Assembly: GCA_964510515.1 (NCBI GenBank)
Contig: CAZEAU010000031.1
Location: 1-27,786, forward strand
DNA: 27,786 bases
Origin: SURF-21 sp964510515
GTDB taxonomy: Bacteria > Actinomycetota > Geothermincolia > Geothermincolales > RBG-13-55-18
Direction of reading: 5' to 3'
Position 1 is the stretch's first letter, and each line of letters starts with the position of its first letter. The translations under genes were made by a program, and so were the position numbers. The notes beneath the pieces were generated by a model. The model saw nothing but the letters and a program-made list of their open reading frames with translations. It made no database searches and was not told the DNA's origin. Below, piece by piece: positions 7,068 to 17,870 of this stretch.

Positions 7068-9166
7068 GATGTTACCGCCTCCTTGACCAGGGCCGGATAC
7101 TCTATGCGCTCGTGGTACATGCTGGAGAGTATGCGCACGAAGGTCTTGCTCATGGCCTCGAGGTCTCCCATGGTCAGGTTCGACTCGCTCAGCTGACCGT
7201 CCTGCAGCCTTTCCGCGATGAGGGAGCGCACCAGCTGCTCCAGCCTCACCGGCGTCGGCTTCTCCAGCGTCTTGGCCGCCGCCTCCACGGCGTCCGCCAT
7301 CATCACCAGGGCCGCCTCCTTGCACTGCGGCTTCTCCCCCGGATAGCGGAAGCGGCTCTCCGTGGCCCGGTCGGCGACCTCGCCCTGCTCCATGGCGCGG
7401 GCGTAGAAATAGCGCACCAGCGAGGTGCCATGATGCTGCCTGATGATGTCCACGATCTCCTCCGGAAGCTTATGCTCGCGCGCCATCTCCACCCCCTCCT
7501 TGACGTGCGCGGTGATGATCAGGGCGCTCAGATTGGGCTTGAGATTGAGGTGGCCGTCAAAGCCCCGCGGCTGGTTCTCCACGAAGAACGCCGACCTCTT
7601 GATCTTGCCGATATCGTGATAATAGGAGCCCACCCGGGCCAGCTGGGCGTCGGCGCCTATGGCCAGGGCGGCGGCGTGAGCGAGATTGCCCACGATGACG
7701 CTGTGGCTGTAGGTCCCCGGCGCCTTGTTTATGAGCTCCCGCATCAGCGGCTGCTCCGGGGAGGAGAGGTCCATGAGGCGCATGGGCGTGGTGATGCGGG
7801 ATATCCTCTCCAGCACCGGGAGCAGGCCGAGGGTGAGCACCGCCGTCAGGGCCCCGTTGCCCAGCCCCAGCAGCCCGGCCAGGAGGATGAAGCGCAGGTC
7901 CTTTATCAGGCTGGCGGTTATCAGGGATACGAGCGCGAGGAAAAGCGAGACCTCGACGGCGGCCCGTATGAGGTCCTCGCGCTTCCTGATCTCCGTCACC
8001 AGCAGGGCGGCGGCGATGCCGCCGAGCAGGGCGGTGAAGGTGAGGTAGATGTTCCCCTTGACGAAGAGGCCCGTGAGCACGGCGCCCACGCACACCAGGA
8101 ACAGGGCGACCAGGTCGTCCAGGAGCACCGTCAGTATCAGTCCGACGAGGGCCAGGGGGATGAGATAACCCCACAGGGGAGTCTCGTCGATGAAGACCGC
8201 ACACACGCGGCAGGTGACGGAAAAGCCCAGAAACACCAGGCATATCATGGCCACTATCCTCCAGTTGGCCGCGATGTCGGGACGGAAACGCCGCAAAAAG
8301 ACGATGGCCATGGCATAGAGCACGAGGACGAGGAGGACTATCCCCGCCACCTGCTGATAGTTGCCCACCGGGGAGAGCGCCCCCGCCTCGCCCAGCGAGG
8401 CCAGGGTGAGGGCGGTGATGATCTCCCCCTTGGCGATGATCTTCTGCCCGGCGCTGAAGCTTGCCTTGACCTCCTCGACGGCCTGCATGGCCGCCTCGCT
8501 CTCGCGCGCTATGGAGGAAGAGGGGTATGCCGTGTTGGCGACGAGAAAGACGGACGCCAGCTCCCATGCCGCCCGCCTCAAGTCCCCCTGCAGCGGCATG
8601 GCCTCGGCGCGGCGGCGCATCTCCTCTTTTTTCTCCTCGCGGCTGTCATGGGGGACCGGCCCCGACATCGCCGCGCTCAGCAGGTCCACGGCCACCGCGT
8701 AGAGCAGGGCGGCGTCCTCCTCGGGCGCCCGCAGTATCGTCTGCAGGGACGCCCCGCTCATGCCCGCTGCGCCCTGGCTCCGCAGGGCGGATATCTTCTC
8801 TGTCTCAGCGCCCTCCCCGGCGGAGATTTCGCGCGCCCGGCCGAGAAAGGCCTCCAGCCGGGACAGCGCGCCCCGGTTGGCCTCTTCATCGACGTAAAGG
8901 CCTTCCCTCCATCTGCGCGCCAGCTCCCGCTCGGCCTGCGTCGATTCCTCGTCCACGACGCTGAAGTCGCGCGAGGAGATGACCGTCTCGGTGCTCGGTT
9001 TGCCGACCTCGAAGCGGGTCACACGGGGGACGTATTCCAGGATGAGCATGGCCAGGATGGCGGCCAGCAGCGCCAGCGACATCAGCAGGGCCCTCTTCTC
9101 GCCGCTGCGCGGGATGATGGACCGCCGCCAGGGTAAGTGGCCCTTGGGGCCTTCTTTATCTTCCAT
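7064..9166 (-). CDS. pgpH: PgpH-type 7TM-HD c-di-AMP phosphodiesterase
   Basis: A membrane HD-domain phosphohydrolase. Characterised PgpH/YqfF proteins degrade cyclic di-AMP to pApA. An N-terminal membrane anchor (about 27-45) precedes a large extracytoplasmic 7TMR-HDED region (46-270). Seven hydrophobic segments follow (about 271-447), then a cytoplasmic HD domain with YSHSVIVGNLAHAAA (His488), the metal pair His517-Asp518 in YYHDIGKIKR, and IIRQHHGTSL. At 700 aa it matches the family. The start is ATG at 9166 (MEDKEG); a weak site precedes it. An in-frame ATG at 9211 would add a non-family stretch read through a promoter-like TATAAT. It overlaps ybeY by four bases, the phoH-pgpH-ybeY order known from Firmicutes. 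Confidence 0.93.
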   Translation of the reverse strand: MEDKEGPKGHLPWRRSIIPRSGEKRALLMSLALLAAILAMLILEYVPRVTRFEVGKPSTETVISSRDFSVVDEESTQAERELARRWREGLYVDEEANRGALSRLEAFLGRAREISAGEGAETEKISALRSQGAAGMSGASLQTILRAPEEDAALLYAVAVDLLSAAMSGPVPHDSREEKKEEMRRRAEAMPLQGDLRRAAWELASVFLVANTAYPSSSIARESEAAMQAVEEVKASFSAGQKIIAKGEIITALTLASLGEAGALSPVGNYQQVAGIVLLVLVLYAMAIVFLRRFRPDIAANWRIVAMICLVFLGFSVTCRVCAVFIDETPLWGYLIPLALVGLILTVLLDDLVALFLVCVGAVLTGLFVKGNIYLTFTALLGGIAAALLVTEIRKREDLIRAAVEVSLFLALVSLITASLIKDLRFILLAGLLGLGNGALTAVLTLGLLPVLERISRITTPMRLMDLSSPEQPLMRELINKAPGTYSHSVIVGNLAHAAALAIGADAQLARVGSYYHDIGKIKRSAFFVENQPRGFDGHLNLKPNLSALIITAHVKEGVEMAREHKLPEEIVDIIRQHHGTSLVRYFYARAMEQGEVADRATESRFRYPGEKPQCKEAALVMMADAVEAAAKTLEKPTPVRLEQLVRSLIAERLQDGQLSESNLTMGDLEAMSKTFVRILSSMYHERIEYPALVKEAVTS

Positions 9167-9182
9167 GTTATCTATCTTGCAG

Positions 9183-9188
9183 ATTATA
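9183..9188 (-). promoter_or_regulatory. Consensus -10 hexamer ahead of pgpH
   Basis: A perfect TATAAT on the minus strand lies 16 bases before the pgpH start, in the 96-base gap after phoH. No convincing -35 hexamer is seen at 16-18 bases. If used, the transcript would begin only about nine bases before the ATG, almost leaderless, which would fit the poor ribosome binding site of this gene. Confidence 0.4.
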
Positions 9189-9262
9189 CGGCATCTCGCG
9201 CTCCCGCGCATGCGAATCCGCCGCCGCCCCCTCCGCCCCGTTCCCGCATCCGCCGCTCGCCG

Positions 9263-10261
<999 letters not shown>

Positions 10262-10306
10262 CCCCTCCCCGGCTTCCGCCTCAGGCCATGCTCCCCGGGA
10301 GCCCCC

Positions 10307-10651
10307 TTATCCGGGGGGCCAAAGCAAGCGCCTTCCGCCCAGGACGTGGAAGTGCAGGTGCTGGACTACCTGCCCAGCGTCCCTGCCCACGTTGCTGAGG
10401 ATGCGCATGCCGGAGGCGGCTATGCCCTCCGCCTCCGCCACCGTCTTCACGGCGGCGAAGATGGCGTGGAGGAGCTGCGCGTCCTGCGCGGTGAGGTCAA
10501 GGGCCGAAACCAGATGCCTTCTGGGCACCACCAGGAAATGCACCGGCGCCTGCGGGTTGATGTCCCTGAAGGCCACCACCTGCTCGTCGCCGTAGAGGAT
10601 ATCCGCCTCCGCCTCCCCCCTCGCGATCCTGCAGAAAAGGCAATCGTCCAT
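10307..10651 (-). CDS. HIT-family (HinT-like) nucleotide phosphoramidase
   Basis: A small cytoplasmic nucleotide-binding hydrolase. HinT relatives hydrolyse AMP-lysine and other adenosine phosphoramidates. The signature histidine triad is HLHFHVLGG (98-106), with His100 as the expected nucleophile. An N-terminal CLFC (4-7) is the usual zinc-binding pair of HinT-type proteins, and INPQAPVHFLVVPRRH (31-46) is the conserved substrate loop. At 114 aa it is standard. AAGGAG lies ten bases before the ATG. It begins three bases after mtaB ends, and a HIT gene is a regular member of the mtaB/rsmE-phoH neighbourhood. Confidence 0.93.
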   Translation of the reverse strand: MDDCLFCRIARGEAEADILYGDEQVVAFRDINPQAPVHFLVVPRRHLVSALDLTAQDAQLLHAIFAAVKTVAEAEGIAASGMRILSNVGRDAGQVVQHLHFHVLGGRRLLWPPG

Positions 10652-10654
10652 GTC

Positions 10655-11965
10655 TCATACGCTCCTTCCCCGGGATCCACCCACGTGCGCTCCGCGCTTC
10701 CTCCCGCCGCGCGCCTCCAGCCGGGCCAGGCCGTCCTCGTGCCCGCGGATCTCAACCGCCAGGAGGTCGCCCTCGCCCACCCCCGCCCGCAGGCCGCGCA
10801 CCGCGCCCTTGATGAAGTCCCCGGTGGTCCCGTAGGCCGTCCTCACGCCGGCTTCCTCCACCAGCCGCTCCACCAGCAGATCCCGCCTTTCGCCCCCGTG
10901 CTCCCCAATGTATCTCAAACGCCATGCCTCCGCCAATTCGCGCAGCCTCGCGGACCTCTCCTCCGCCTCCTGCACGGGGACGGCATCGGCCCGCCCCCAG
11001 GCCGCGGTCCCCGGCCGCGGCGAGAAGCGGAAGACGTGCACGCGGGACGGCCGGGCCTGCGCGAGCACCTGCAGGGTATTGCGGAAGGAGCGCTCGTCCT
11101 CTCCCGGGTATCCCACCATGACCTCCGTGGTCAGGGCCGCGCCGGGCCAGAGGGAGCGCATCGTCGCCACCGCATCCAGGTAATCCCCCGCCCCGTACCC
11201 CCTCCCCATGTCGGCCAGCACGGCGTCGTCCCCGCTCTGCAGGGGGAGATGGAGATGCGGGCATACGCGGGGGTTGCGCGACCATTCCTCCATCCATTCC
11301 ACGCGCAGATCCTCCAGCTCTATGGAGCTCAGCCGCACCCGGTAGGCGTCCCCGGCGGTAAGGACCTCGCGCACCAGGGCGGCCAGGTCGCCACGGGCTC
11401 CATCGCCGTAGCGGCCGAGGTTGACGCCGCAGAGAACGATCTCCCCCGTGCCTGCCTCCAGGCTGTCCGACACCCGGAGCATCACCTCCGGGAACGCGCG
11501 CGACCTCTCCGCTCCCCGCGCCCGGGGGACGATGCAGTACGCACACCCCCGTTCGCAACCGTCCTGCACCTTGACGAGGGCGCGCGTGCGGCGCGGCCAC
11601 CTGCCCGCGGCCTCCGCCGCCGCGGACGGCAGCAGCGATTCCACCTCGCGCACCCAGCCCTCTTTGCGCTGATTGGGGATCACGGCCACCACCCCGGGCA
11701 GGCCGCGCAGGTCTTCCGGGCTTACCTGCGCATAACAGCCAGCGGCGGCGATGGCCCGCGCGCCGCTTCTCGCCAGCTTGCGTATCAACTTACGGCATTT
11801 GCGGTCGCTTTCGGCGGTCACCGTGCACGTGTTCACCACGCAGAGGTCGGCGGCCGCGGGGTCGCGGGAGATGGCGTGGCCGCGCGCGGCCAGGCCCTGG
11901 CAGAGCTCGTCGCTCTCCGCCTGATTGACCTTGCATCCCAGTGTATATACCGCCACCCTGGCCAT
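10655..11965 (-). CDS. mtaB: MtaB-type tRNA t6A37 methylthiotransferase
   Basis: A radical-SAM methylthiotransferase that converts t6A to ms2t6A at position 37 of ANN-decoding tRNAs. The UPF0004 domain supplies three cluster cysteines: Cys11 (LGCKVNQAES), Cys47 (VNTCTVT) and Cys77 (AGCYAQ). The radical-SAM triad is CERGCAYC (137-144) followed by IVPRARG. Later motifs are LPLQSGDDAVL and MVGYPGED; a TRAM-like tail ends at about 420. The LGCKVNQ form and domain order favour MtaB over MiaB or RimO. The start is ATG at 11965 (GAGG five bases upstream); GTG at 11971 is in frame. The length, 436 aa, is typical. A 120-base gap separates it from dnaJ, where rsmE is found in relatives. Confidence 0.92.
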   Translation of the reverse strand: MARVAVYTLGCKVNQAESDELCQGLAARGHAISRDPAAADLCVVNTCTVTAESDRKCRKLIRKLARSGARAIAAAGCYAQVSPEDLRGLPGVVAVIPNQRKEGWVREVESLLPSAAAEAAGRWPRRTRALVKVQDGCERGCAYCIVPRARGAERSRAFPEVMLRVSDSLEAGTGEIVLCGVNLGRYGDGARGDLAALVREVLTAGDAYRVRLSSIELEDLRVEWMEEWSRNPRVCPHLHLPLQSGDDAVLADMGRGYGAGDYLDAVATMRSLWPGAALTTEVMVGYPGEDERSFRNTLQVLAQARPSRVHVFRFSPRPGTAAWGRADAVPVQEAEERSARLRELAEAWRLRYIGEHGGERRDLLVERLVEEAGVRTAYGTTGDFIKGAVRGLRAGVGEGDLLAVEIRGHEDGLARLEARGGRKRGAHVGGSRGRSV

Positions 11966-12085
11966 ATCCACCTCACCGCGGGCCGCCGGCCACCATGCCC
12001 CCGCGCTTGCCGGGCACGCGGGCGGCGGGTCGTCCTTCGAACCCCCTGCGCAGGCCCCGCGGCGCGGCCCCCGGGCGGCAAGAGG

Positions 12086-13210
12086 TCAATTCTCCCGCCT
12101 CAAGGCCTTGCCCAGGCGATCCATGACCCCGGGGGCCTCCCTTCTGCTCATCTCGATGCGCTGGAACTCCTTGAGCAGCTTCTTCTGCTCCGGGTTGAGC
12201 TTTCGCGGCACCCGTACCTCCAGGGTGAGGTAGAGGTCGCCCAGGCTGCGCGAATGCGGGACGGGCATCCCCCTTCCCCGCAGGCGGAAAACCTCTCCCG
12301 GCTGGCTCCCCGGGGGGATGCGCAGCTTCTCCTCGCCGTTCAGCGTGGGCACGTCGAGCTCCGCGCCCAGGGCCGCCTCGGAGATATCCACGCTCACCAG
12401 GGCGTGGAGGTCCTTGCCGTGGCGGGTGAAGACCTCGTGTTCTCTCACCCGTGCCTCCACGTAGAGGTCCCCGGGGGGACCGCCCTTGTCCCCGGCCTCT
12501 CCCCGGCCAGGGAGGCGGACGCGGTCCCCGCCGTCGATGCCCGCCGGTATCTCCACCTCGATACGGTCGATTATCCTCCGCGCCCCCACGCCCCGGCATG
12601 CGGGGCAGGGGTGGGTGTTGATCTCTCCCGTGCCTTCGCACCTGCGGCAGGTAGTGGTCGAAGAAAAGGTGCCGAAAGAGCTCCGCCGCGTGTGCACGCT
12701 CCTTCCCTCTCCCCCGCAATCGGGGCAGAGGTCGCGGTCGAAACCCTCCTCCAGGCCCGTGCCCCCGCACTCCGCGCAGGCCTCGTGCCTGGGCATCTCG
12801 ATCTCGCGCACCGTCCCCGCGTAAGCCTCCGCGAGGCTTAAGTCCACCACGGCGAGCAGGTCGCTTCCCCGGCGCGGCGCCCGCGGGGAGGCGGAGCGGC
12901 CGCCCCCGAAGAAGAGGTTGAAGATGTCGCCGAGGGGACCCCCGAAATCCGCCATGCCGCCCGCGAAGGGGGAGGCCGCCGTGCCCGCTTCCCCGAAGAG
13001 GTCGTACCTTCTCCTCCTCTCCGGATCGCTCAATACCTCGTAGGCTTCGCTGATCTCCTTGAAGCGGTCCCCGCTGTCGCCCTCGCCGCCGCTGACATCG
13101 GGGTGATGCAGACGCGCCAGGCGGCGGTACGCGCGCTTGAGCTCCTCGCTGTCCGCTCCGCGGTCGATCTCCAGGATCTCGTAGTAGTCTTTCATGGCTT
13201 TCCCGCTCAT
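12086..13210 (-). CDS. dnaJ: Chaperone protein DnaJ
   Basis: A J-domain co-chaperone that stimulates DnaK ATPase and binds unfolded clients. The J domain (about 8-72) contains HPD at 36-38. A short Gly/Phe-rich linker follows (about 73-112). Four zinc repeats are CAECGGTG, CPDCGGEG, CRRCEGTG and CPACRGVG. The C-terminal substrate-binding domains run to about 345. At 374 aa it is normal. The start is given as ATG at 13210, whose AGGAGG overlaps the hrcA stop with a short spacer; ATG at 13195 would give the family-like start MKDYYEIL. It is next to hrcA with no grpE or dnaK between them, as in the dnaJ2 locus of actinobacteria. Confidence 0.95.
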   Translation of the reverse strand: MSGKAMKDYYEILEIDRGADSEELKRAYRRLARLHHPDVSGGEGDSGDRFKEISEAYEVLSDPERRRRYDLFGEAGTAASPFAGGMADFGGPLGDIFNLFFGGGRSASPRAPRRGSDLLAVVDLSLAEAYAGTVREIEMPRHEACAECGGTGLEEGFDRDLCPDCGGEGRSVHTRRSSFGTFSSTTTCRRCEGTGEINTHPCPACRGVGARRIIDRIEVEIPAGIDGGDRVRLPGRGEAGDKGGPPGDLYVEARVREHEVFTRHGKDLHALVSVDISEAALGAELDVPTLNGEEKLRIPPGSQPGEVFRLRGRGMPVPHSRSLGDLYLTLEVRVPRKLNPEQKKLLKEFQRIEMSRREAPGVMDRLGKALRREN

Positions 13211-13216
13211 GCCCTC

Positions 13217-14245
13217 CTATCCCCGCAGCATCTCCAGGGTATGGCTGAGAGATTTGGCGATAAAGTCCACCGTGGGTATGACGCGCGCATAATCCATGCG
13301 CGTGGAGCCGAGCACGCTCACCGTCCCCACCATCTCCTCGCCTATGGCATAGGGGGTGGCGATAAGGCTGAACGACTGCAGCTCCTTGTACAGGTTCTCG
13401 TCCCCGATGCGCACCAGCAGTTCCTTGGACCCCAGGGCTTCGCTGAGCATCTCCAGGAGCAGGTACTGCTCCTCGAAATGCTCCAGCAGCCGCTCGATGC
13501 GCTGCAGCCCCTCGACGTCGAGGTAGCGCAGCAGGTTGGCCATGCCGCCGACATAGACCTTCTCGTACTCCTCGCGGGAGAGGATGTCCTGTATCGCTCC
13601 CACCACCCTGGCCGCCAGCGGCGGCGACTTCAGGCGCTTGAGGTCACGGTGCAGCGCGAGGTCCGCCACCCGGCCCAGGCCCCCGCCCTGCAGGTGGCAG
13701 TTGAGGAAGGACTGTATCTCCTCCAGGTCGATGTTCTCGCCGCTGCCCTGCACGTCGATGAGCTTCTTCTCCACGCGCCCGGTGTCGGTGATGATGACCA
13801 TGAGCACTATCTCTTCCGCCAGGTTGACCAGGTCCACGTGCTTTATGGTGTCGCGCCGCAGGCGTGGCGCGATGACCATGGCCGCTGCGCTGGTCAGCCG
13901 CGACAGCAGGGTGCTGGTCTCCTGCAGCAGGTTCTCCAGCTCCTGGGTCTTGTGCGAGAAGAGGGTGATGATGGCGTTCTTCTCCTCCTCCCGCAGGCGC
14001 GTCCTGCCGCTGAGGCTGTCCACGTAGAAGCGGTAGCCGAGGTCGGTGGGGACCCTGCCCGCAGAGGTATGGGGCTGGTAGAGGTAACCCTGTCCTTCGA
14101 GCTTGCTCAGCTCGTTGCGAATGGTCGCCGCGCTGATGCCCAGGTTCAGGCTCTGGGCAAGCGACTTCGACCCTACCGGCGCCCCGGTAGTGATATACCT
14201 GTACACGACGGTCTTCAGTATCTTCTGCTGTCTCTTGTTCATCAT
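13217..14245 (-). CDS. hrcA: Heat-inducible transcription repressor HrcA
   Basis: A repressor that binds CIRCE operators and controls chaperone genes, released on heat shock when GroEL becomes occupied. The N-terminal winged helix (about 3-70) includes the helix-turn-helix stretch TTGAPVGSKSLAQSLNLGISAATIR and the L-x-x-L-E-x-x-GYL wing. Next comes the conserved HTSAGRVPTDLGYRFYVD. A GAF-like effector domain fills the rest and ends with GSTRMDYARVIPTVDFIAKSLS. At 342 aa it is normal. The start is the first of two adjacent ATGs, ten bases after AAGGAGG; that site lies inside the CIRCE element immediately upstream, so the gene is very likely self-regulated. Confidence 0.96.
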   Translation of the reverse strand: MMNKRQQKILKTVVYRYITTGAPVGSKSLAQSLNLGISAATIRNELSKLEGQGYLYQPHTSAGRVPTDLGYRFYVDSLSGRTRLREEEKNAIITLFSHKTQELENLLQETSTLLSRLTSAAAMVIAPRLRRDTIKHVDLVNLAEEIVLMVIITDTGRVEKKLIDVQGSGENIDLEEIQSFLNCHLQGGGLGRVADLALHRDLKRLKSPPLAARVVGAIQDILSREEYEKVYVGGMANLLRYLDVEGLQRIERLLEHFEEQYLLLEMLSEALGSKELLVRIGDENLYKELQSFSLIATPYAIGEEMVGTVSVLGSTRMDYARVIPTVDFIAKSLSHTLEMLRG

Positions 14246-14272
14246 TTAGCACTCTCCTCCTTGGAGTGCTAC
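14246..14272. promoter_or_regulatory. CIRCE operator (HrcA-binding site)
   Basis: The left arm TTAGCACTC (14246-14254) and right arm GAGTGCTAC (14264-14272) are separated by nine bases, matching the CIRCE consensus TTAGCACTC-N9-GAGTGCTAA at 17 of 18 arm positions. It abuts the hrcA start codon and its spacer carries the hrcA Shine-Dalgarno AAGGAGG, so it is in the 5' leader, downstream of the predicted promoter. It probably controls hrcA, dnaJ and the genes that follow. Confidence 0.95.
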
Positions 14273-14282
14273 CCAGCCCTAA

Positions 14283-14310
14283 GTTATAAGCATATACGAC
14301 TCCGCGTCAA
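14283..14310 (-). promoter_or_regulatory. hrcA operon promoter
   Basis: On the minus strand TTGACG (14305-14310) and TATAAC (14283-14288) are spaced by 16 bases. Both match sigma70-type hexamers at five of six positions. The predicted transcript starts about six to eight bases downstream, so CIRCE would begin within the first few nucleotides. The -35 overlaps the stop codon of hemW. Confidence 0.75.
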
Positions 14311-15418
14311 GCGGGCAGGAACTCGGATATCAGCGCGTTGGAGAGCAGCATGCCGCGCGCGGTGAGGCTCACGCACCCCTCCCCCTGTTTCAGCAGGCCC
14401 AGGTCCGCGAGCTGGTCGAGGCGCCCCGGGTCGGCGTCGAGCAGGCGCGCGGAGACCCCCCCGCGGGTCCTCAGCCCCAGCATTATCTCCTCCGCCCGCC
14501 CCTCCTCGGCGTTCAGCGTCTCGCATCCCTCCACGGGCAGCCGCCCGGCGCGAACCGCCTTGATGTAGGCGAGGAGGGAGGGCGTATTGCGCATGCGCCG
14601 CGCGGCCATGAAGGAATGCGCGCCCGCCCCGACGCCGAGATACTCCTCCCTCTCCCAGTAGGCGCAGTTGTGGCGGCAGCGGTATCCGGGCCGGCAGAAG
14701 TTCGATATCTCGTAATGTTCGTAGCCGGCCGCCTGCAGGGTTTCGCACGCCGCCAGGTACTGCTCCGCCACCTCGTCCTCATGCGGAAGGGCCATCTCTC
14801 CGCGCGCCAGCGCACGCGACATGGAGGTCCCCGGAGCCGGCGTCAGCGCGTACAGGCTGAGGTGATGAGGCCCCGCCTCGAGCGCCTCGCCCAGGGTCGC
14901 CAGCAGCGCCCGCGTATCCATCCCCGGCAGGCCGTAGAGGAGGTCCAGGGAGAAAACGGCTCCCCCCGAGGCACAGCGGTGCGCCGCGCGCATGGCCGCC
15001 AGCGCCTCCCGGGCGCCGTGTGCCCTCCCCAGCGCCTTGAGAAAACGGTCCTGCAGGGACTGCACCCCTATGCTGAAGCGGTTTACGCCGCCGGCCGCCG
15101 CCGCCGCGAAGTCCGCCGCGGTCCAGGTGGCCGGGTTTACCTCCACGCTGACCTCGGCGCCCTCGCCCAGCCGGAAACGTTCCCCGATGCAGCGCAGCAG
15201 CGCCGCCACCTCGTTTCCGCTCAGGGTGGAGGGCGTCCCTCCCCCCATATACAGGGAGCGCAGCCCCGCCCCCCCGCTCACCCCCGCGCCGGCCCGCAGG
15301 TCCAGTTCCTTCAGCAGAGCCCGCCGGTACTCGGACATGAGGCGGCGGTCGGCGACGCGGCTCACGAAATCGCAGTAGGGGCACCGCGAGAGGCAGAAAG
15401 GCCAGTGCACATAGAGCC

Positions 15419-15422
<4 letters not shown>
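14307..15422 (-). CDS. hemW: HemW-family radical SAM protein (heme chaperone)
   Basis: A HemN-like radical-SAM protein. HemW binds heme and acts as a heme chaperone; it lacks coproporphyrinogen oxidase activity, and older annotations call it HemN. The start gives MRLYVHWPFCLSRCPYC, with the cluster cysteines at 10, 14 and 17. Further landmarks are YMGGGTPSTL, SVEVNPATW, RFSIGVQSLQ, the LLYGLPGM region and HNCAYWEREEYLGVGAGAHS. The start GTG at 15422 overlaps the lepA stop (GTGA); the frame stays open to 15569, but that part is lepA read in another frame. At 371 aa it is typical. lepA-hemW-hrcA-dnaJ is a widely conserved Gram-positive order. Confidence 0.94.
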
Positions 15423-17233
<1,811 letters not shown>

Positions 17234-17250
17234 AGGCAAACACCCCGGTA

Positions 17251-17259
17251 ATTATCGCA
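17251..17259 (-). promoter_or_regulatory. Possible extended -10 promoter of lepA
   Basis: On the minus strand TGC followed by GATAAT (17251-17256) forms an extended -10 box 17 bases before the lepA ATG. No good -35 hexamer is present at standard spacing. It would give a short leader of about ten to twelve bases. Confidence 0.4.
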
Positions 17260-17294
17260 TATTAAGGTGCGGCGAAATAGAAGGCGCGGCCACG

Positions 17295-17324
17295 TTTACC
17301 CCCTTGCGGGCAGTATGCTACAAT
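17295..17324 (+). promoter_or_regulatory. rpsT promoter
   Basis: TTTACC (17295-17300) and TACAAT (17319-17324) are separated by 18 bases on the plus strand, about 32 bases before the rpsT start. They match consensus at four and five of six positions. It is divergent from the lepA promoter in a 122-base intergenic space. Confidence 0.6.
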
Positions 17325-17355
17325 ATGCCCTGTTTGAGGAAAGGAGGAAGGACAC

Positions 17356-17622
17356 TTGCCCAACATCAAGCAGCAGGAGAAGCGCATGCGGCAGGCGGAG
17401 AAAAGGCGCCTGCGCAATAAATCGCGCAAGTCCGAGATCAAGACCTACATCAAGCGCTTCGAGACCGCCTTGCAGCGCGGTGACCGCGAAGAGAGCGAAC
17501 TGTATCTCCACAAGGCCATCCGCTCGCTGGACAAGGCCGCCGGAGACGGCGTCCTCCACAAGAACAACGCCGCCAACCGCAAGTCCCGCCTGATGCAGAA
17601 GTTCAACCTCTCCACGCCGTAA
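17356..17622 (+). CDS. rpsT: 30S ribosomal protein S20
   Basis: A small basic ribosomal protein that binds 16S rRNA in the 30S body. The 88-residue product begins MPNIKQQEKRMRQAEKRRLRNKSRKSEIKTY when read in pieces: the typical Lys/Arg-rich helical N-terminus. The family motif KAAGDGVLHKNNAANRKSRL lies near the C-terminus. Initiation is at TTG (17356), with AAAGGAGG eight bases upstream; a weak start codon is also known for rpsT in E. coli and could allow autogenous translational control. It is the only plus-strand gene in the first 23 kb and is monocistronic. Divergent lepA-rpsT is a common bacterial arrangement. Confidence 0.96.
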   Translation: MPNIKQQEKRMRQAEKRRLRNKSRKSEIKTYIKRFETALQRGDREESELYLHKAIRSLDKAAGDGVLHKNNAANRKSRLMQKFNLSTP

Positions 17623-17870
17623 GCCCCCCGGCATCAAGCCCCGGCCCCGGGCGAGCGGCGTTCTGCCGCCGCACGGACGGATAAAACCGCATCTTCTCCT
17701 CGTCCCCGCGCGCATGGAGACATGGTCGCTTTCTGCGCAGCCGCCGCGGGCCGCGCATGGGGGCCTGGTTGCGGGCTGGCGCCGGGGAGGGCTCCCCCCG
17801 CTCCGGGCTGCAGGGGAACGGGCGCCGCCGCGCAGCCTCCACCTCGATGGCATACGCACGCCGGAGCGCG
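17623..17870. other. Intergenic space between convergent rpsT and pheT
   Basis: These 248 GC-rich bases contain no convincing gene. A five-base-pair hairpin GCGGC/GCCGC (17655-17669) follows rpsT, but no T-run follows it, so a classical Rho-independent terminator is not supported for either flanking gene. Confidence 0.5.

Noticed and set aside
7068..7325. N-terminal extension of YbeY (86 codons)
   Set aside because: It is the 3' end of pgpH in another frame, Gly/Arg-rich and unlike any YbeY.
10290..10302. Perfect GCTCCC/GGGAGC palindrome between HIT and phoH
   Set aside because: The loop is a single base unless the stem opens, and there is no T-run. It is unlikely to be a terminator and sits inside an operon.
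17623..17870. Small RNA or terminator after rpsT
   Set aside because: Only weak GC hairpins without a T-run; no match to a structured RNA that I know.
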